Positions 16,715 to 25,918 of a stretch of 64,000 nt of DNA are shown here, piece by piece. Below the pieces are notes generated by a model. That model had not been told where the DNA came from. It saw only the letters and a program-made list of their open reading frames with translations, and ran no database searches. Each line of letters opens with the position of its first letter. The stretch's first letter is position 1. Source of the stretch: Halosaccharopolyspora lacisalsi (GTDB taxonomy: Bacteria > Actinomycetota > Actinomycetes > Mycobacteriales > Pseudonocardiaceae); contig NZ_JACGWZ010000008.1 of NCBI RefSeq assembly GCF_014137975.1, positions 186,001-250,000 of the forward strand. The letters are read 5' to 3'. Made by a program: the position numbers and the translations under genes.

Positions 16715-19700
16715 GCTCACGGATCTCGCCGGGAACCCGCAGCCCGCTCGGAGCCCGAAATCCCCTCGGAGCACTGCCGTACCTGTCGTCCTCGGCGCGT
16801 CGGGCGCTGCTGCTCGCGGCGCTACTGGCCGTGGGCAACGCGGTCGCGTTGGTCGCGCAGGCCACCGCGCTGGCAGGTGCGTTGTCCGCGGTGGTCACCG
16901 ACGGGACCGGGCCCTCCGGAATCTCGGGGTGGCTGGGTGTGCTCGTGTCGGCGGTCGCCGCTCGCGCGGTACTGGGCTGGGCGACCGAAAGCGTTTCCGC
17001 CCGCGCCGCCGCGGGCGCCAAGGAGGAGCTGCGCGCGCTGCTGCTGGACGCCTCGCTGCAGCGCGGCCCCGAGTGGATCCACCGGCACGGTCCGGCCGAG
17101 CTGACCACCCTCGCGACCAGGGGACTGGACGCGCTGGACGCCTACTTCACCAGGTACCTGCCCGCGCTGGTCACGGCCACGATCGTGCCGCCGATCGTCG
17201 GCGCGTGGATCCTGTACTCCGACTGGACCTCGGCCCTGGTCATCGTGATCACCGTCCCGCTGATCCCGTTGTTCGCGTGGCTGGTGGGGCGCTTCACCGA
17301 AAGTCGCACGGCGCGGTCGGCCGAGGCGCTGCGGCGGCTGTCCGGACACCTGCTGGAACTGATCCGCGCGCTGCCGGTGCTCACCGCGTTCGGCCGCGCG
17401 CGGTCGCAGGGCGAGGCGGTACGGCGGGTCAGCGAGGAGCACCGCCGCACCACCGGCTCCACGCTGAAGATCGCGTTCCTGTCCGCGCTGGTGCTGGAGC
17501 TGTGCTCGTCGCTGTCGGTGGCGCTGGTGGCCGTGGAGATCGGGCTGCGCCTGGTCTCCGGCGAGCTCGACCTGTTCACCGGTCTCCTGGTGCTGGTGCT
17601 GGCCCCGGAGTGCTACCTGCCGCTGCGGGCGGCCGGTGCCGCCCACCACGCCAGCGAGGACGGTCTCGAAGCCGTCCGCCGCGTCGACGAGATACGCGCC
17701 GTGCACACCGGCGAACCGGGCGGAGCCCCCGTCCCGCCCGAGGGCGCGCTGCGGGTGGAGAACCTGCGAGTGGCGCGGCGTGGTGGCCACGCCCCGGACG
17801 GGCTGAGCTGCACCGCCCGACCCGGCGAGATCCTGCGGCTGGACGGCTTCGACGGGATCGGGCCCAGCGGCAGCGGCAAGTCGACCACCTTCGCGGCGCT
17901 GCTCGGGTTCGTCGAACCGGACGCGGGCACGGTGCACTACGCCGACACCGCGGTCAGCGACTTCGACCCGGCAGCGTGGCGGCGGTCGATCGCGTGGGTG
18001 CCGCAGCGTCCCGTGTTCACCGGTGGAACGGTCGCCGACGAGCTGACCGTGGCCCTCTCCGACCAACCGGAGCTACCGGGATCCGCCGTGCGCGAAGCGC
18101 TCACCGAGACGGCGGCCGGGCACCTGCTCGAGCGCCGCGTCGACGGGCTCTCCACCGGGGAGCGACAACGCGTCGCCGTGGCGCGCGCGCTGCTTCGGCT
18201 GCGCGGTGACGCCAGAATCCTGCTGCTCGACGAGCCGACCGCGCATCTGGATCCCGCGACCGCCGGGCAGGTCACCGCCGCGATCAGGCGTGCCGCCGAT
18301 GCCGGTGCGGTGGTCGTGCTGGCCAGCCACCGCCCCGGCGAGCAGGGCGACGAACCGGCCCGGACGGAGCCGCCCGCGAACGACCCGCGAGACGAGTTCC
18401 CGCCCGCGGCCGGACGACTCCGTGACCTCGTCACGCTCCGCTCGCTCGGCGGCGTCGGTCTCGGCGCGCTGTCGCTGCTGTCCGGCGTCGCGCTCACGGC
18501 CACCTCCGCGTGGCTGATCTCCCGCGCCTCCCAGCAACCACCGGTGCTGACGCTGACGGTGGCCACCGTGAGCGTGCGTACCTTCGCGCTGTCGCGCGCG
18601 GTACTGCGCTACGTCGAACGGCTCGTCACCCACGACGCCGCCTTCCGGCTCGCCGGGGACCTCCGGCGACGCCTGTGGGACGCGCTCGCGCGCTTGGGGC
18701 CCGTGCGCACCGCCGGGCTCCGCCGCGGCGACGGCGTCGCCCGGCTCGTCGACGACGCCGACACTGTCCGCGACCTCGTACCACGGGTGCTCGTACCGCC
18801 GATGGTCGGAGGCGCGGTGGCCGTCGGCGCCGTCGTGCTCCAGGCGATCGTGCTGCCCTCGGCGGGACTGCTGCTGGCGGTGACGCTGCTCGCGGCGGCC
18901 ACGCTCGGACCCGCCGTCGCGGTCGCCGTGGAGCGCAGAGCCACGGCAGCCGTGGCGGAGGGACGCCGCGACGTCGCCGCCGGGGTCCTCGGGCTCCTCG
19001 ACGCCTCGGCCGAGCTCATCGCCTTCGGCGCCGCACGGTCGCGCCGGTCCGAGCTCGCCACCACCGACGCCGAGCTGGCCTCCCGCGCGCGGCGAGCGGC
19101 AGCGGGCGCGGGCGCGGCCACAGCCGTGGTCACCATCGCCACCGGCGTCGCCGTGCTGGGCGGCACCTGGCTCGGGGCGTTGGCGGTGACCGAAGGCCGC
19201 CTCGCCCCCGAGCTCGCACCGCTGCTCGCGCTCGTACCGCTCGCGGCGGCGGAAGCCGTCGCGGAGTTCCCCTCCGCTGCGCAGCAGTGGCGCTCGCTGC
19301 GCGGAGCGCAGGCGCGGCTGACGCCGCTGCTAACGGCGGAGGGCTCGACCGAGCGCGCCACGGCGGAGCCGTGCGGCGGCGAGGTCGAGCTCGACGGCGT
19401 GGACGCGCGGTGGCCGGGGTCGGCGGAGCCGGCCCTGCGCGGAGCGTCGGTGCGCGTGCCGGAGGCCGCGCACGTCGCGGTCGTGGGGCCCTCCGGAGGC
19501 GGCAAGTCCACGCTGTTGGCGGTGCTGCTCGGGTTCCTGCGTCCCGAGAATGGCACCGCGACCGCCCCGCGGGACGTGACGTGGTGCCCGCAGGAACCGC
19601 AGTTGGTGTCCACGACCGTCCGGGAGAACCTGCGGATCGCGGCGCCGACGGCCGACGACGAGCGGTTCCGCGAAGCGCTGCGGCTGGCCGGGCTGGCGGA

Positions 19701-20019
19701 GTGGCGGGACCGGCTGGGCACTCAGGTCGGCACCGGTGGCACCACCCTGTCTGGGGGTGAGGCCCAGCGCTTGGCGCTGGCGAGGTCACTGCTCGTGGCC
19801 GAGGCCGGGCTGGTGCTGCTCGACGAGCCGACCGCGCATCTCGACGTGGAGACCTCCGAAGCGCTGCTGCCACGCCTGTCCGAAGCCCTCGCGGGCAAGA
19901 CCGTGGTGCACGTGACCCACCGCTGGTCCGAGGCCGAGCACGCCGATCTCGTGCTGCGCGTCGAAAACGGCGAGGTCGGTGTCGTCCGGGACCGAACGAA
20001 GTCGGCGATGACGACGTGA
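16711..20019 (+). CDS. cydDC: Fused CydDC thiol-reductant ABC exporter
   Basis: One polypeptide of 1102 residues joins CydD and CydC, each a six-helix membrane domain plus ATPase. This ABC exporter moves glutathione or cysteine (mycothiol-type reductants in actinobacteria are a reasonable guess) to the outside and is needed to assemble cytochrome bd. First half: Walker A GPSGSGKST (about residue 385), signature LSTGERQRV, Walker B ILLLDEPTAHLD. Second half: Walker A GPSGGGKST (about 925), signature LSGGEAQRL, Walker B LVLLDEPTAHLD. The TTG at 16711 is favoured because it overlaps the cydB stop; the frame is open further upstream only as an antisense/out-of-frame shadow of cydB. Fused CydDC is common in actinomycetes. 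Confidence 0.93.
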   Translation: MSSRISPGTRSPLGARNPLGALPYLSSSARRALLLAALLAVGNAVALVAQATALAGALSAVVTDGTGPSGISGWLGVLVSAVAARAVLGWATESVSARAAAGAKEELRALLLDASLQRGPEWIHRHGPAELTTLATRGLDALDAYFTRYLPALVTATIVPPIVGAWILYSDWTSALVIVITVPLIPLFAWLVGRFTESRTARSAEALRRLSGHLLELIRALPVLTAFGRARSQGEAVRRVSEEHRRTTGSTLKIAFLSALVLELCSSLSVALVAVEIGLRLVSGELDLFTGLLVLVLAPECYLPLRAAGAAHHASEDGLEAVRRVDEIRAVHTGEPGGAPVPPEGALRVENLRVARRGGHAPDGLSCTARPGEILRLDGFDGIGPSGSGKSTTFAALLGFVEPDAGTVHYADTAVSDFDPAAWRRSIAWVPQRPVFTGGTVADELTVALSDQPELPGSAVREALTETAAGHLLERRVDGLSTGERQRVAVARALLRLRGDARILLLDEPTAHLDPATAGQVTAAIRRAADAGAVVVLASHRPGEQGDEPARTEPPANDPRDEFPPAAGRLRDLVTLRSLGGVGLGALSLLSGVALTATSAWLISRASQQPPVLTLTVATVSVRTFALSRAVLRYVERLVTHDAAFRLAGDLRRRLWDALARLGPVRTAGLRRGDGVARLVDDADTVRDLVPRVLVPPMVGGAVAVGAVVLQAIVLPSAGLLLAVTLLAAATLGPAVAVAVERRATAAVAEGRRDVAAGVLGLLDASAELIAFGAARSRRSELATTDAELASRARRAAAGAGAATAVVTIATGVAVLGGTWLGALAVTEGRLAPELAPLLALVPLAAAEAVAEFPSAAQQWRSLRGAQARLTPLLTAEGSTERATAEPCGGEVELDGVDARWPGSAEPALRGASVRVPEAAHVAVVGPSGGGKSTLLAVLLGFLRPENGTATAPRDVTWCPQEPQLVSTTVRENLRIAAPTADDERFREALRLAGLAEWRDRLGTQVGTGGTTLSGGEAQRLALARSLLVAEAGLVLLDEPTAHLDVETSEALLPRLSEALAGKTVVHVTHRWSEAEHADLVLRVENGEVGVVRDRTKSAMTT

Positions 20020-20084
20020 CTCGCTGTGACATTCGTCCGGGACACCGACTGACCCGCCCGCAGAGCTATAACCTTGGGTACGTC

Positions 20085-21254
20085 ATGGATTCCACGCTCG
20101 CCAGGCGCATGCTCGCGGCGTCCACAGAGATCACCAAGGCCGCTCTCTCCGGGGAGGACCCCGACGCCGTCCTCCCGCTCGTCGTACGCCGCGCCGCCGA
20201 GCTCACCGAGTCCGACCTCGGGGTGGTCACGGTCCAGAACGGCGACGGCCAGCTCACCGTGGAGGCCGCCTACGGCGGTCCCACGTCACCGGGGCCGCTG
20301 GAGGACCCGGTCGGCTCCGTGCTCTCGCCGCGCTCCGCGGCGGCACGGGTGGCTCGCAGCGGTGTGCCCGTCGTCGTCGACGACCTCATCGACGACCCGC
20401 TGACCGCGCCCTACGTGCCCTCCTCGCTTCGGGTCTACGGCCCGTTCGCCGTCGCCCCCTTCGGCACCCGCGAGCGTCGACTCGGCGCGCTCGCCGTCTA
20501 CCGCAGGCGCGGCGCGAGCACGTTCGCCCGCGTGGCCGTGGACGTGCTGACGTCCTTCGCCGCGCACGCGGGGTTGGCGCTGGTGCTCGCCGAGGGATCG
20601 ACCGCACGCCAGCGGATCGCCGTGTACCAGGAGCGCGAGCGCATCGCGCGCGACCTGCACGACGTCATCGTGCAGCGGCTCTACGGCGCCGGCACGCAAC
20701 TGAACGTGCTGGACAGACGGCTTTCCGGGCAGTTGGAGGCGGCCGACGCCGCCCGGCTGTCCGAGACCATGGACCAGATCGACCAGACCATCGCCGAAGT
20801 GCGGGCCACCGTGCGGGCGCTGCAGTCGGCCGATCCGGAGACCCCCGAACACGCACCGGACCTGACCGACTCGATGCGCTCCGAGGTCCACATCGCCGGG
20901 GAGCTGCTGGGACGACCGCCCAAACTGGAGATCGAGGGCGACCTGTCGGGCGTTCCCGTCTCGGTCGCCGATCACGCTCGCGCCGCTCTGCGCGAAGCGC
21001 TGTCCAATGTGGTGCGTCATTCCGGGGCGCGGACGGTGCTGGTGCGGGTGCGCCGCTCGGCGACGGGGCTGCTGCTGCAGGTCGTCGACGACGGCTGCGG
21101 CATCCCCCGGGACGTCAGCAAGCGCGGGCTGCGCAACATGGAGGAACGCGCGGTCGCGGCCGGAGGCCGGTTCACCGTCGACTCCTCCCCGGACAGCGGC
21201 AGCACCGTCACCTGGGAGGTCCCACTGACGGCCACGGGCACCGAATCCCCCTGA
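20085..21254 (+). CDS. DevS-like sensor histidine kinase with one GAF domain
   Basis: A 389-residue soluble kinase. Residues about 20-170 are a GAF domain (RRAAELTESDLGVVTV, LGALAVYRRRG, AHAGLALVLAEG). The HisKA_3 dimerisation helix is ERERIARDLHDVIVQRLYGAG with phospho-acceptor His192. The HATPase_c domain follows (REALSNVVRHSGA; VVDDGCGIP; GLRNMEERAVAAGG). Mycobacterial DevS/DosT carry two GAF domains and bind haem in the first; here only a single domain resembling the second is present, and the only His in it is His161, so direct haem sensing is doubtful. It lies 65 bp after cydDC and convergent to a DevR-like regulator, its likely partner. Confidence 0.9.
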   Translation: MDSTLARRMLAASTEITKAALSGEDPDAVLPLVVRRAAELTESDLGVVTVQNGDGQLTVEAAYGGPTSPGPLEDPVGSVLSPRSAAARVARSGVPVVVDDLIDDPLTAPYVPSSLRVYGPFAVAPFGTRERRLGALAVYRRRGASTFARVAVDVLTSFAAHAGLALVLAEGSTARQRIAVYQERERIARDLHDVIVQRLYGAGTQLNVLDRRLSGQLEAADAARLSETMDQIDQTIAEVRATVRALQSADPETPEHAPDLTDSMRSEVHIAGELLGRPPKLEIEGDLSGVPVSVADHARAALREALSNVVRHSGARTVLVRVRRSATGLLLQVVDDGCGIPRDVSKRGLRNMEERAVAAGGRFTVDSSPDSGSTVTWEVPLTATGTESP

Positions 21255-21271
21255 CCGCGCGAGGGGTTTCA

Positions 21272-21312
21272 CGATTTTCCCTAAACTTGTGTCACAACTT
21301 TAGGGAAAATCG
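21272..21312. repeat. Family-B element, double-armed copy
   Basis: CGATTTTCCCTAAA (21272-21285) and its complement TTTAGGGAAAATCG (21299-21312) form an inverted repeat around TTGTGTCACAA-type sequence. It sits between the convergent kinase and regulator genes, a natural bidirectional terminator. Single-armed copies occur at 27210 and 55755. The block ACACGGACGGG follows at about 21323, as it does beside the other copies. Confidence 0.85.
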
Positions 21313-21378
21313 CGTACTCCAACACGGACGGGCGACCCAACCCTGACGAACCAGTCCTGACGAACCAGCCCTGGTGAC

Positions 21379-22023
21379 TCAGCCCTGGCGACGGGCGACC
21401 CACGCCGCCGCCTGGGTGCGGCGCTCCATGCCGAGCTTGGCCAGCACCGAGGTGACGTAGTTCTTCACCGTCTTCTCGGCCAGGAACAACCGCTCGGCGA
21501 TCTGGCGGTTGCTCAGCCCCTCGCCGATGAGGTCGAGCACCCGGCGCTCCTGCTCGGTCAACGCCTCCAGCTCGTCCGGCTGCCGCTCGGGCGAGTCGCG
21601 CATCCGGTCGAGCACCCGCCGGGTGGTCACCGGGTCCAGCAGCGACCGGCCCGCCGCCACCTCCCGCACCGCGTTGACCAGATCCTGGCCGCGCACCTGC
21701 TTGAGCAGGTATCCGGAGGCACCGGCGTTGATCGCGCCCACCAGGGCCTGCTCGTCGTCGAAAGCGGTCAGCACCAGGCAGTGCGGTCCCGCGGGCAACT
21801 CGCGCAGTCGCCGACACAGGTCCAGTCCGTCGCCGTCGGGCAGCCGCATGTCCACCACGGCCACGTCCGGTTCGGTGGCCCGCGTGCGCACCAGCGCCTC
21901 GTCGACGCCGCCCGCCTCGGCGACGACCTCCACGTCGTCCTCGGTGTCCAGCAAATCGCGCAGGCCGCGACGCACGACCTCGTGATCGTCGACGAGCACC
22001 ACACGTACCGACACGTCCCCCAC
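21379..22023 (-). CDS. devR: DevR/DosR-like LuxR-family response regulator
   Basis: A 214-residue two-component regulator. The receiver domain (residues about 5-120) has VLVDDHEVVRRGL, phospho-acceptor Asp58 in DVAVVDMRLPDGDG, and Lys108 in ASGYLLK. The C-terminal LuxR-type helix-turn-helix reads LTEQERRVLDLIGEGLSNRQIAERLFLAEKTVKNYV followed by LAKLGMERRTQAA, which is almost word for word the mycobacterial DevR sequence, including the Lys/Asn DNA-contact helix. It is expected to bind GGGACNNNNGTCCC-like sites, which occur upstream of cydA in this window. A GTG at 22023 is used; GTG at 22014 is possible. It converges on the DevS-like kinase gene. Confidence 0.85.
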   Translation of the reverse strand: MGDVSVRVVLVDDHEVVRRGLRDLLDTEDDVEVVAEAGGVDEALVRTRATEPDVAVVDMRLPDGDGLDLCRRLRELPAGPHCLVLTAFDDEQALVGAINAGASGYLLKQVRGQDLVNAVREVAAGRSLLDPVTTRRVLDRMRDSPERQPDELEALTEQERRVLDLIGEGLSNRQIAERLFLAEKTVKNYVTSVLAKLGMERRTQAAAWVARRQG

Positions 22024-22068
22024 GCTACGGCCGTACGCTGCACAAGCGTCGGGCAGGGGGCCTGCCGA

Positions 22069-22584
22069 TCAGTCGATGGTCCTGCTCGCGGTGGCACGCG
22101 CCGAGTCCACGGCTTGCTGGGTCTGCTCGGCGACGCGGTGAGCACCGTGACGAGTGCGGTAGGCCATCGACGGCCTGCCCTCGGTGTCCACCGCCGCGAT
22201 CAGCAGCCCGCCCAGCAGGCCGAGGTTCTTCAGGAACTGGATCCGCTGTGCCTCCCGCTGCTCCGGATCCTCGATCTCCCAGAACGCGTGAGCGGACAAG
22301 GTGGTCGGGATCACCGATCCGCTGAGCAGCAGTGCCGCCACCCGCGGGCACTTGCCCAGCGCCAGCAGCACCCCGGCACCGATCTTGACCGCACCGTCCA
22401 CCTTGACCAGGGTCTCGGCATCGGTGGGCACCTGCTCGGGAATCGAGTCCTTCACCGGAGTGATCGCCTTGTCGACCAGTCCGGAGGCGGCTTTGGCGTG
22501 CCCCTTCGCATCGCGCAGGGAGCCGATCCCGCCGTAGACGAAGATCGAGGCGAGCAGTGGGCGGGCCAACCGGCGGACGAGCAT
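22069..22584 (-). CDS. DoxX-family membrane protein
   Basis: A 171-residue membrane protein with four hydrophobic segments. The start LARPLLASIFVYGGIGSLRDAKGHAKAA and the later KIGAGVLLALGKCPRVAALLLSGSVIPTTLSAHAFWEIEDP are characteristic of actinobacterial DoxX proteins. In Mycobacterium tuberculosis a DoxX protein works with SodA and SseA in a membrane oxidoreductase complex; nothing here shows such partners. It is 45 bp upstream of the DevR-like gene on the same strand and could share its transcript. The last 40 residues are a charged cytosolic tail. Confidence 0.85.
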   Translation of the reverse strand: MLVRRLARPLLASIFVYGGIGSLRDAKGHAKAASGLVDKAITPVKDSIPEQVPTDAETLVKVDGAVKIGAGVLLALGKCPRVAALLLSGSVIPTTLSAHAFWEIEDPEQREAQRIQFLKNLGLLGGLLIAAVDTEGRPSMAYRTRHGAHRVAEQTQQAVDSARATASRTID

Positions 22585-22724
22585 CAGCGGACCTCCTGGG
22601 ATCGAACGACGTGTCCGAGACTACTCATCACGTTCCCCACGCGCGCGCCCACGAAACAGCCCTCCGGATCACCGCCGGGCCACCCGCGTGCCGCACCGCC
22701 GCGCAAGTCGTCCGAGGAGATCCC

Positions 22725-23330
22725 TCAGCGCTGGTCGGCGGGAGCGAACACCTCGTCCCAGGCGGCCGCGACCTGGCGCGCGCACAGTTCGGGGGAGGCA
22801 CCGCCGATGCCGGTCCCCAAACCGGGGAGCACGATGGAGCGCACGATGCTGCGGACCGGCGTCCCGTTGTCCAACGCCGCACGCGCCCACAGGCGCAGCA
22901 TCGCGCGAGCCGCCAGGTAGGGGTGCACGGTGTCGCCGGGAAGCCGCTCACCCGGATCGCGCATGGTCGGCGCGCTGATCAGCCAGGTGGGGCTCGGTGC
23001 TCCGGTCGGAACCAGCAACGCCTCCCCGACCGGCAGCTCACCACCGTGGTAGGCGAGCACGGCACTGCGTACCTGCTGTTCGATCTGGGGGAAGGTGCTC
23101 GCGTAGACGGCGTCGACACCACCACGCATCAGTCCGTACGAGTTGGCGGGGCTGACCACCGCGTCGGCCCTGACGTCCAGCACCGACCCGCGATGGGTGG
23201 TGAGACCGTCGCGACCATCGGCGATGTCGTTCCAGGCTGCCAACAGCGACTCGTCCAGCGCGCACAGGACCAGCCGCAGCTCCGGCTCCGCCCCGTCCGT
23301 CGAGCGCTCCGAATCCGCGGTCACCTCCAC
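22725..23330 (-). CDS. Macro-domain protein (ADP-ribose binding or hydrolase)
   Basis: A 201-residue cytosolic protein. The macro-domain core is VRADAVVSPANSYGLMRGGVDAVY (Asn-bearing loop 1, residues about 55-78) and RSIVLPGLGTGIGGASPELCARQVAAAWDEV (glycine-rich phosphate loop, about 165-195). Such domains bind ADP-ribose and often remove it from proteins, nucleic acids or metabolites. The SPANSYGLMRGGVD loop is of a type seen in phage-tail-associated and Appr-1''-p-processing relatives. It stands alone, with about 110 bp to pheA on the other side. A GTG is used as start, in GTGGAGGTG. Specific target unknown. Confidence 0.85.
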   Translation of the reverse strand: MEVTADSERSTDGAEPELRLVLCALDESLLAAWNDIADGRDGLTTHRGSVLDVRADAVVSPANSYGLMRGGVDAVYASTFPQIEQQVRSAVLAYHGGELPVGEALLVPTGAPSPTWLISAPTMRDPGERLPGDTVHPYLAARAMLRLWARAALDNGTPVRSIVRSIVLPGLGTGIGGASPELCARQVAAAWDEVFAPADQR

Positions 23331-23442
23331 AGCATCGCAGGAATATGCCGCTGAACGTAATCGGGTGGGTCACACTTGCGGATCACGATTTTCCCGCCGA
23401 CGGGGTGGAGTATCCTCAGCGGCTTGTCCGTAAGCTGAGCGT

Positions 23443-24366
23443 GTGCCGCGAATCGCCTACCTGGGCCCGCCTGGAACGTTCACCGACCAGGCGACGCGTG
23501 CCCTGACCGCCGACTTCGACGCCGAGCTCGTGCCGTTGGAGACGGTCTCGCAGGCTCTCGACGCCGTCCGGGAGGAAACGGTCATGGCGGCGGGGGTGCC
23601 CGTGGAGAACTCGGTGGAGGGCTCCGTCTCGGCCACTCTCGACGCGCTAACCTCGGGCGAACCGCTGATCGCCGTCGGCGAGACCGTGCTGCCCATCCGT
23701 TTCGACGTACTGGTCCGGCGCGGTACCGGCCTCGACGAGATCAGCACGGTCAGCAGCCACCCGCACGCCATCGCCCAGGTTCGCGACTGGCTCGCGGACA
23801 ACATCCCCGGGGCCAAGGTGCTGGTGGACTCGTCGACGGCGGCGGCAGTGGCCGCGGTCGACGCCGGAGAGGTCGACGCCGCCGTGGCGGCACCGGTGGC
23901 CGTCGAACACCACGGTGATCTCGAGGTGCTGGCCGAAAGCATCGCCGACGTCACCGACGCGGTCACCCGCTTCCTGTTCGTGCGCCGCCCTGGAACGCTG
24001 CCCGATCCCACCGGGGCCGACCGCACGTCGATCTCCGTCGTCGCGCACGACGAGGTGGGCGCCCTCACCGAGCTGCTGACCGAGTTGTCGCTCCGCGGCA
24101 TCAACCTCAGCCGCATCGAGTCCCGGCCGACCAAGGACCGGCTCGGCAAGTACCGCTTCTTCCTGGACATCGACGGCCACGTCTCCGACGCCCGCGTCGG
24201 AGACGCGCTGACGGGACTGCGCCGGCGCTGCGGTGAGGTACGGTTCCTCGGCTCCTACCCCAAGGCCGACCGGTCTCCGGTGGTCATCCGGCCGATGGCC
24301 TCGGAACAGGCCTTCCAGGCTTCCCAGGAGTGGTTGGAGCAGATCCGCGCGGGGCGAATCGCGTGA
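23443..24366 (+). CDS. pheA: Prephenate dehydratase
   Basis: Converts prephenate to phenylpyruvate in phenylalanine synthesis. The monofunctional 307-residue form is standard for actinobacteria. The catalytic domain (1-185) includes IAYLGPPGTFTDQATRAL, GVPVENSVEGSVSATLDAL and the essential TxR motif DAVTRFLFV. The ACT regulatory domain (about 195-275) contains GALTELLTELSLRGINLSRIESRPTKD, the ESRP motif that binds phenylalanine for feedback inhibition. GTG at 23443. It is monocistronic, divergent from the macro-domain gene and convergent with the metallopeptidase gene. Confidence 0.96.
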   Translation: MPRIAYLGPPGTFTDQATRALTADFDAELVPLETVSQALDAVREETVMAAGVPVENSVEGSVSATLDALTSGEPLIAVGETVLPIRFDVLVRRGTGLDEISTVSSHPHAIAQVRDWLADNIPGAKVLVDSSTAAAVAAVDAGEVDAAVAAPVAVEHHGDLEVLAESIADVTDAVTRFLFVRRPGTLPDPTGADRTSISVVAHDEVGALTELLTELSLRGINLSRIESRPTKDRLGKYRFFLDIDGHVSDARVGDALTGLRRRCGEVRFLGSYPKADRSPVVIRPMASEQAFQASQEWLEQIRAGRIA

Positions 24367-24442
24367 CGGCGGACGAGCCACCCGCACCCGAGGCGTGAGC
24401 CCCGGCGTCTCCGCGAACCGTCCGAGGCCTCCTCGCGGTCCA

Positions 24443-24787
24443 CTACCCCCAGCCGAGGGCGTGCAGCCGCTCGTCGTCGATGCCGAAGTGATGCGCGATC
24501 TCGTGCACCACGGTGGTCGCGACCTCGTCGGTCACCTCCTGCTCACTGCCGCAGATCTCCAGCACCGCTTCGCGGTAGATCGTGATCCGGTCCGGCAGCA
24601 CCCCGCCGTAGGTGCTGTCCCGTTCGGTCAGTGCGATGCCCTCGTAGAGCCCCAGCAGAGTCGGCTCCTCCGGGTTCCGGTCCTCCACGAGCACGACGAC
24701 GTTGCTCATGGACCGGGCGAACTCCGCGGGCAGCAGGTCCAGCGCGTCGGCGACGAGCTCCTCGAAGCGCGTCCGGCTCATCTCCAT
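24443..24787 (-). CDS. Zincin-like metallopeptidase family protein
   Basis: A 114-residue protein with the zinc motif VVHEIAHHFGIDDERLHALGW at its C-terminus (HExxHxxGxxD plus a conserved LH). This is the minimal metzincin-like family common in actinobacteria next to pheA and serS, of unknown physiological substrate. The ATG at 24787 has AGGTG 6 bp upstream, which is better placed than the GTG at 24796. It begins just after the stop of the septum-formation gene and is presumably co-transcribed with it. No signal peptide, so cytosolic. Confidence 0.88.
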   Translation of the reverse strand: MEMSRTRFEELVADALDLLPAEFARSMSNVVVLVEDRNPEEPTLLGLYEGIALTERDSTYGGVLPDRITIYREAVLEICGSEQEVTDEVATTVVHEIAHHFGIDDERLHALGWG

Positions 24788-24797
24788 CGCACGCACC

Positions 24798-25832
24798 TCA
24801 TCCGGTCTCGGTCCCGGTCTCCGGGACGGTCGTAGGGGCGGCCGAGGAGTCGGTAGGGGCGGGTTCGGTCCCGATCTGGACCTGGCCGGCGATGCTACCG
24901 GTGACGGGAGCGAAACCGGCGTCGTCGGGCAACAGCGCGCTGACCTTGCAGTCGACCTTCCGCGAACCGGCCTCCCAACTCTGCTTGCTCAGGGTGTCCC
25001 AGTACACGGTCAGCTTCTTGTCCTTGGCGGCCGTGGGGCTGCCCGCGTACTTCGCGGTGAGCTCGTTGCACTTGGTCGCCAGGAAGGGGTCCTGCTTCGC
25101 GCTCGGCGGGTAGCCGGCGGAGAACTCCTTGCCGAGGTCGACGATTCCGGTGACCTCGACCGAGTGCGGTTCCGCGCAGGACGTCGGGCCGGACATGGCG
25201 GCGCCGCTGATACCCAGGCAGGTTCCGATGTCGTAGACGTCGGACTGGTCGAGATCGCGCACGCTGCCGCTGAAACGGAGCAGTTCGCCGGCCGGTCCCG
25301 GCCGCTGCAGGCCGCAGTGCAGTGTCCGGTCACCGTTGGCCCAGCTCTCCTGGGGCGGGGGGAACGCACCGACGATGAAGCGACCCTCCTCGTCGAAGTC
25401 GCCCTTCAGGTACCGCACGGCGACCTCGGTGCAGCGCTGCTGCTTGATCTGCATCCACTGCTCGGTGGTGGGGTAAGGCGCGTTCGGCCCCAGCTCGGGA
25501 CCCAGTTCGACCGTGCCGGTCACCTCGAACAGGTGCGGATCGCTGCAGTTCAGCTGCCGGGCGTCGGTCGCGTTCGATTCGGTCCAGTTCAGGCAGGTCC
25601 CGGACTTGGCCTCGAACACGGGCGGTGGGGCGGTGGTGGTGCTGCTCCCCGTCCCGCGCGCTCCGGCGACGACTCCCCCACCGGGTTCGGACCAGTTCGT
25701 CACCATGCTGACCACCAGGATCACCGCGGCGCCGCAGGCAGCCGAAATCATCATCACGAGCTGGGCCTTGGGTTTTCTCCGCTTCCCACGCTCACCGGGA
25801 GGACTCGTCGACTCGGCCATCGTCTCCATCAT
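24798..25832 (-). CDS. Septum-formation family membrane-anchored protein
   Basis: A protein of about 344 residues with a cytosolic basic N-terminus (GERGKRRKPKAQ), one transmembrane helix (LVMMISAACGAAVILVVSMV, about residues 25-44) and an extracellular region with two repeats of the actinobacterial Septum_form type. Each repeat has GTCLxW/GTCLG, a Cys followed by DPHLFEVTGTV or EPHSVEVTGIV, and a later Cys pair, suggesting disulfides. A low-complexity Thr/Pro tail ends the protein. The family is linked by name to cell-division septa, but the mechanism is not established. ATGs at 25832, 25829 and 25820 are all possible starts. Divergent from serS. Confidence 0.82.
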   Translation of the reverse strand: MMETMAESTSPPGERGKRRKPKAQLVMMISAACGAAVILVVSMVTNWSEPGGGVVAGARGTGSSTTTAPPPVFEAKSGTCLNWTESNATDARQLNCSDPHLFEVTGTVELGPELGPNAPYPTTEQWMQIKQQRCTEVAVRYLKGDFDEEGRFIVGAFPPPQESWANGDRTLHCGLQRPGPAGELLRFSGSVRDLDQSDVYDIGTCLGISGAAMSGPTSCAEPHSVEVTGIVDLGKEFSAGYPPSAKQDPFLATKCNELTAKYAGSPTAAKDKKLTVYWDTLSKQSWEAGSRKVDCKVSALLPDDAGFAPVTGSIAGQVQIGTEPAPTDSSAAPTTVPETGTETG

Positions 25833-25918
25833 GCCTGGCGCGAGACCGGGGCAACCAGCACGGTACCGATGCCCCCTGCCACTGTGCTCCGCCTCGCGAC
25901 CCGCTAGGCTGACCAGCT

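Noticed and set aside
20085-20600. Haem-binding GAF-A domain of DevS
   Set aside because: Only one GAF domain is present and it has a single His (His161) near its end; no haem ligand position can be supported.
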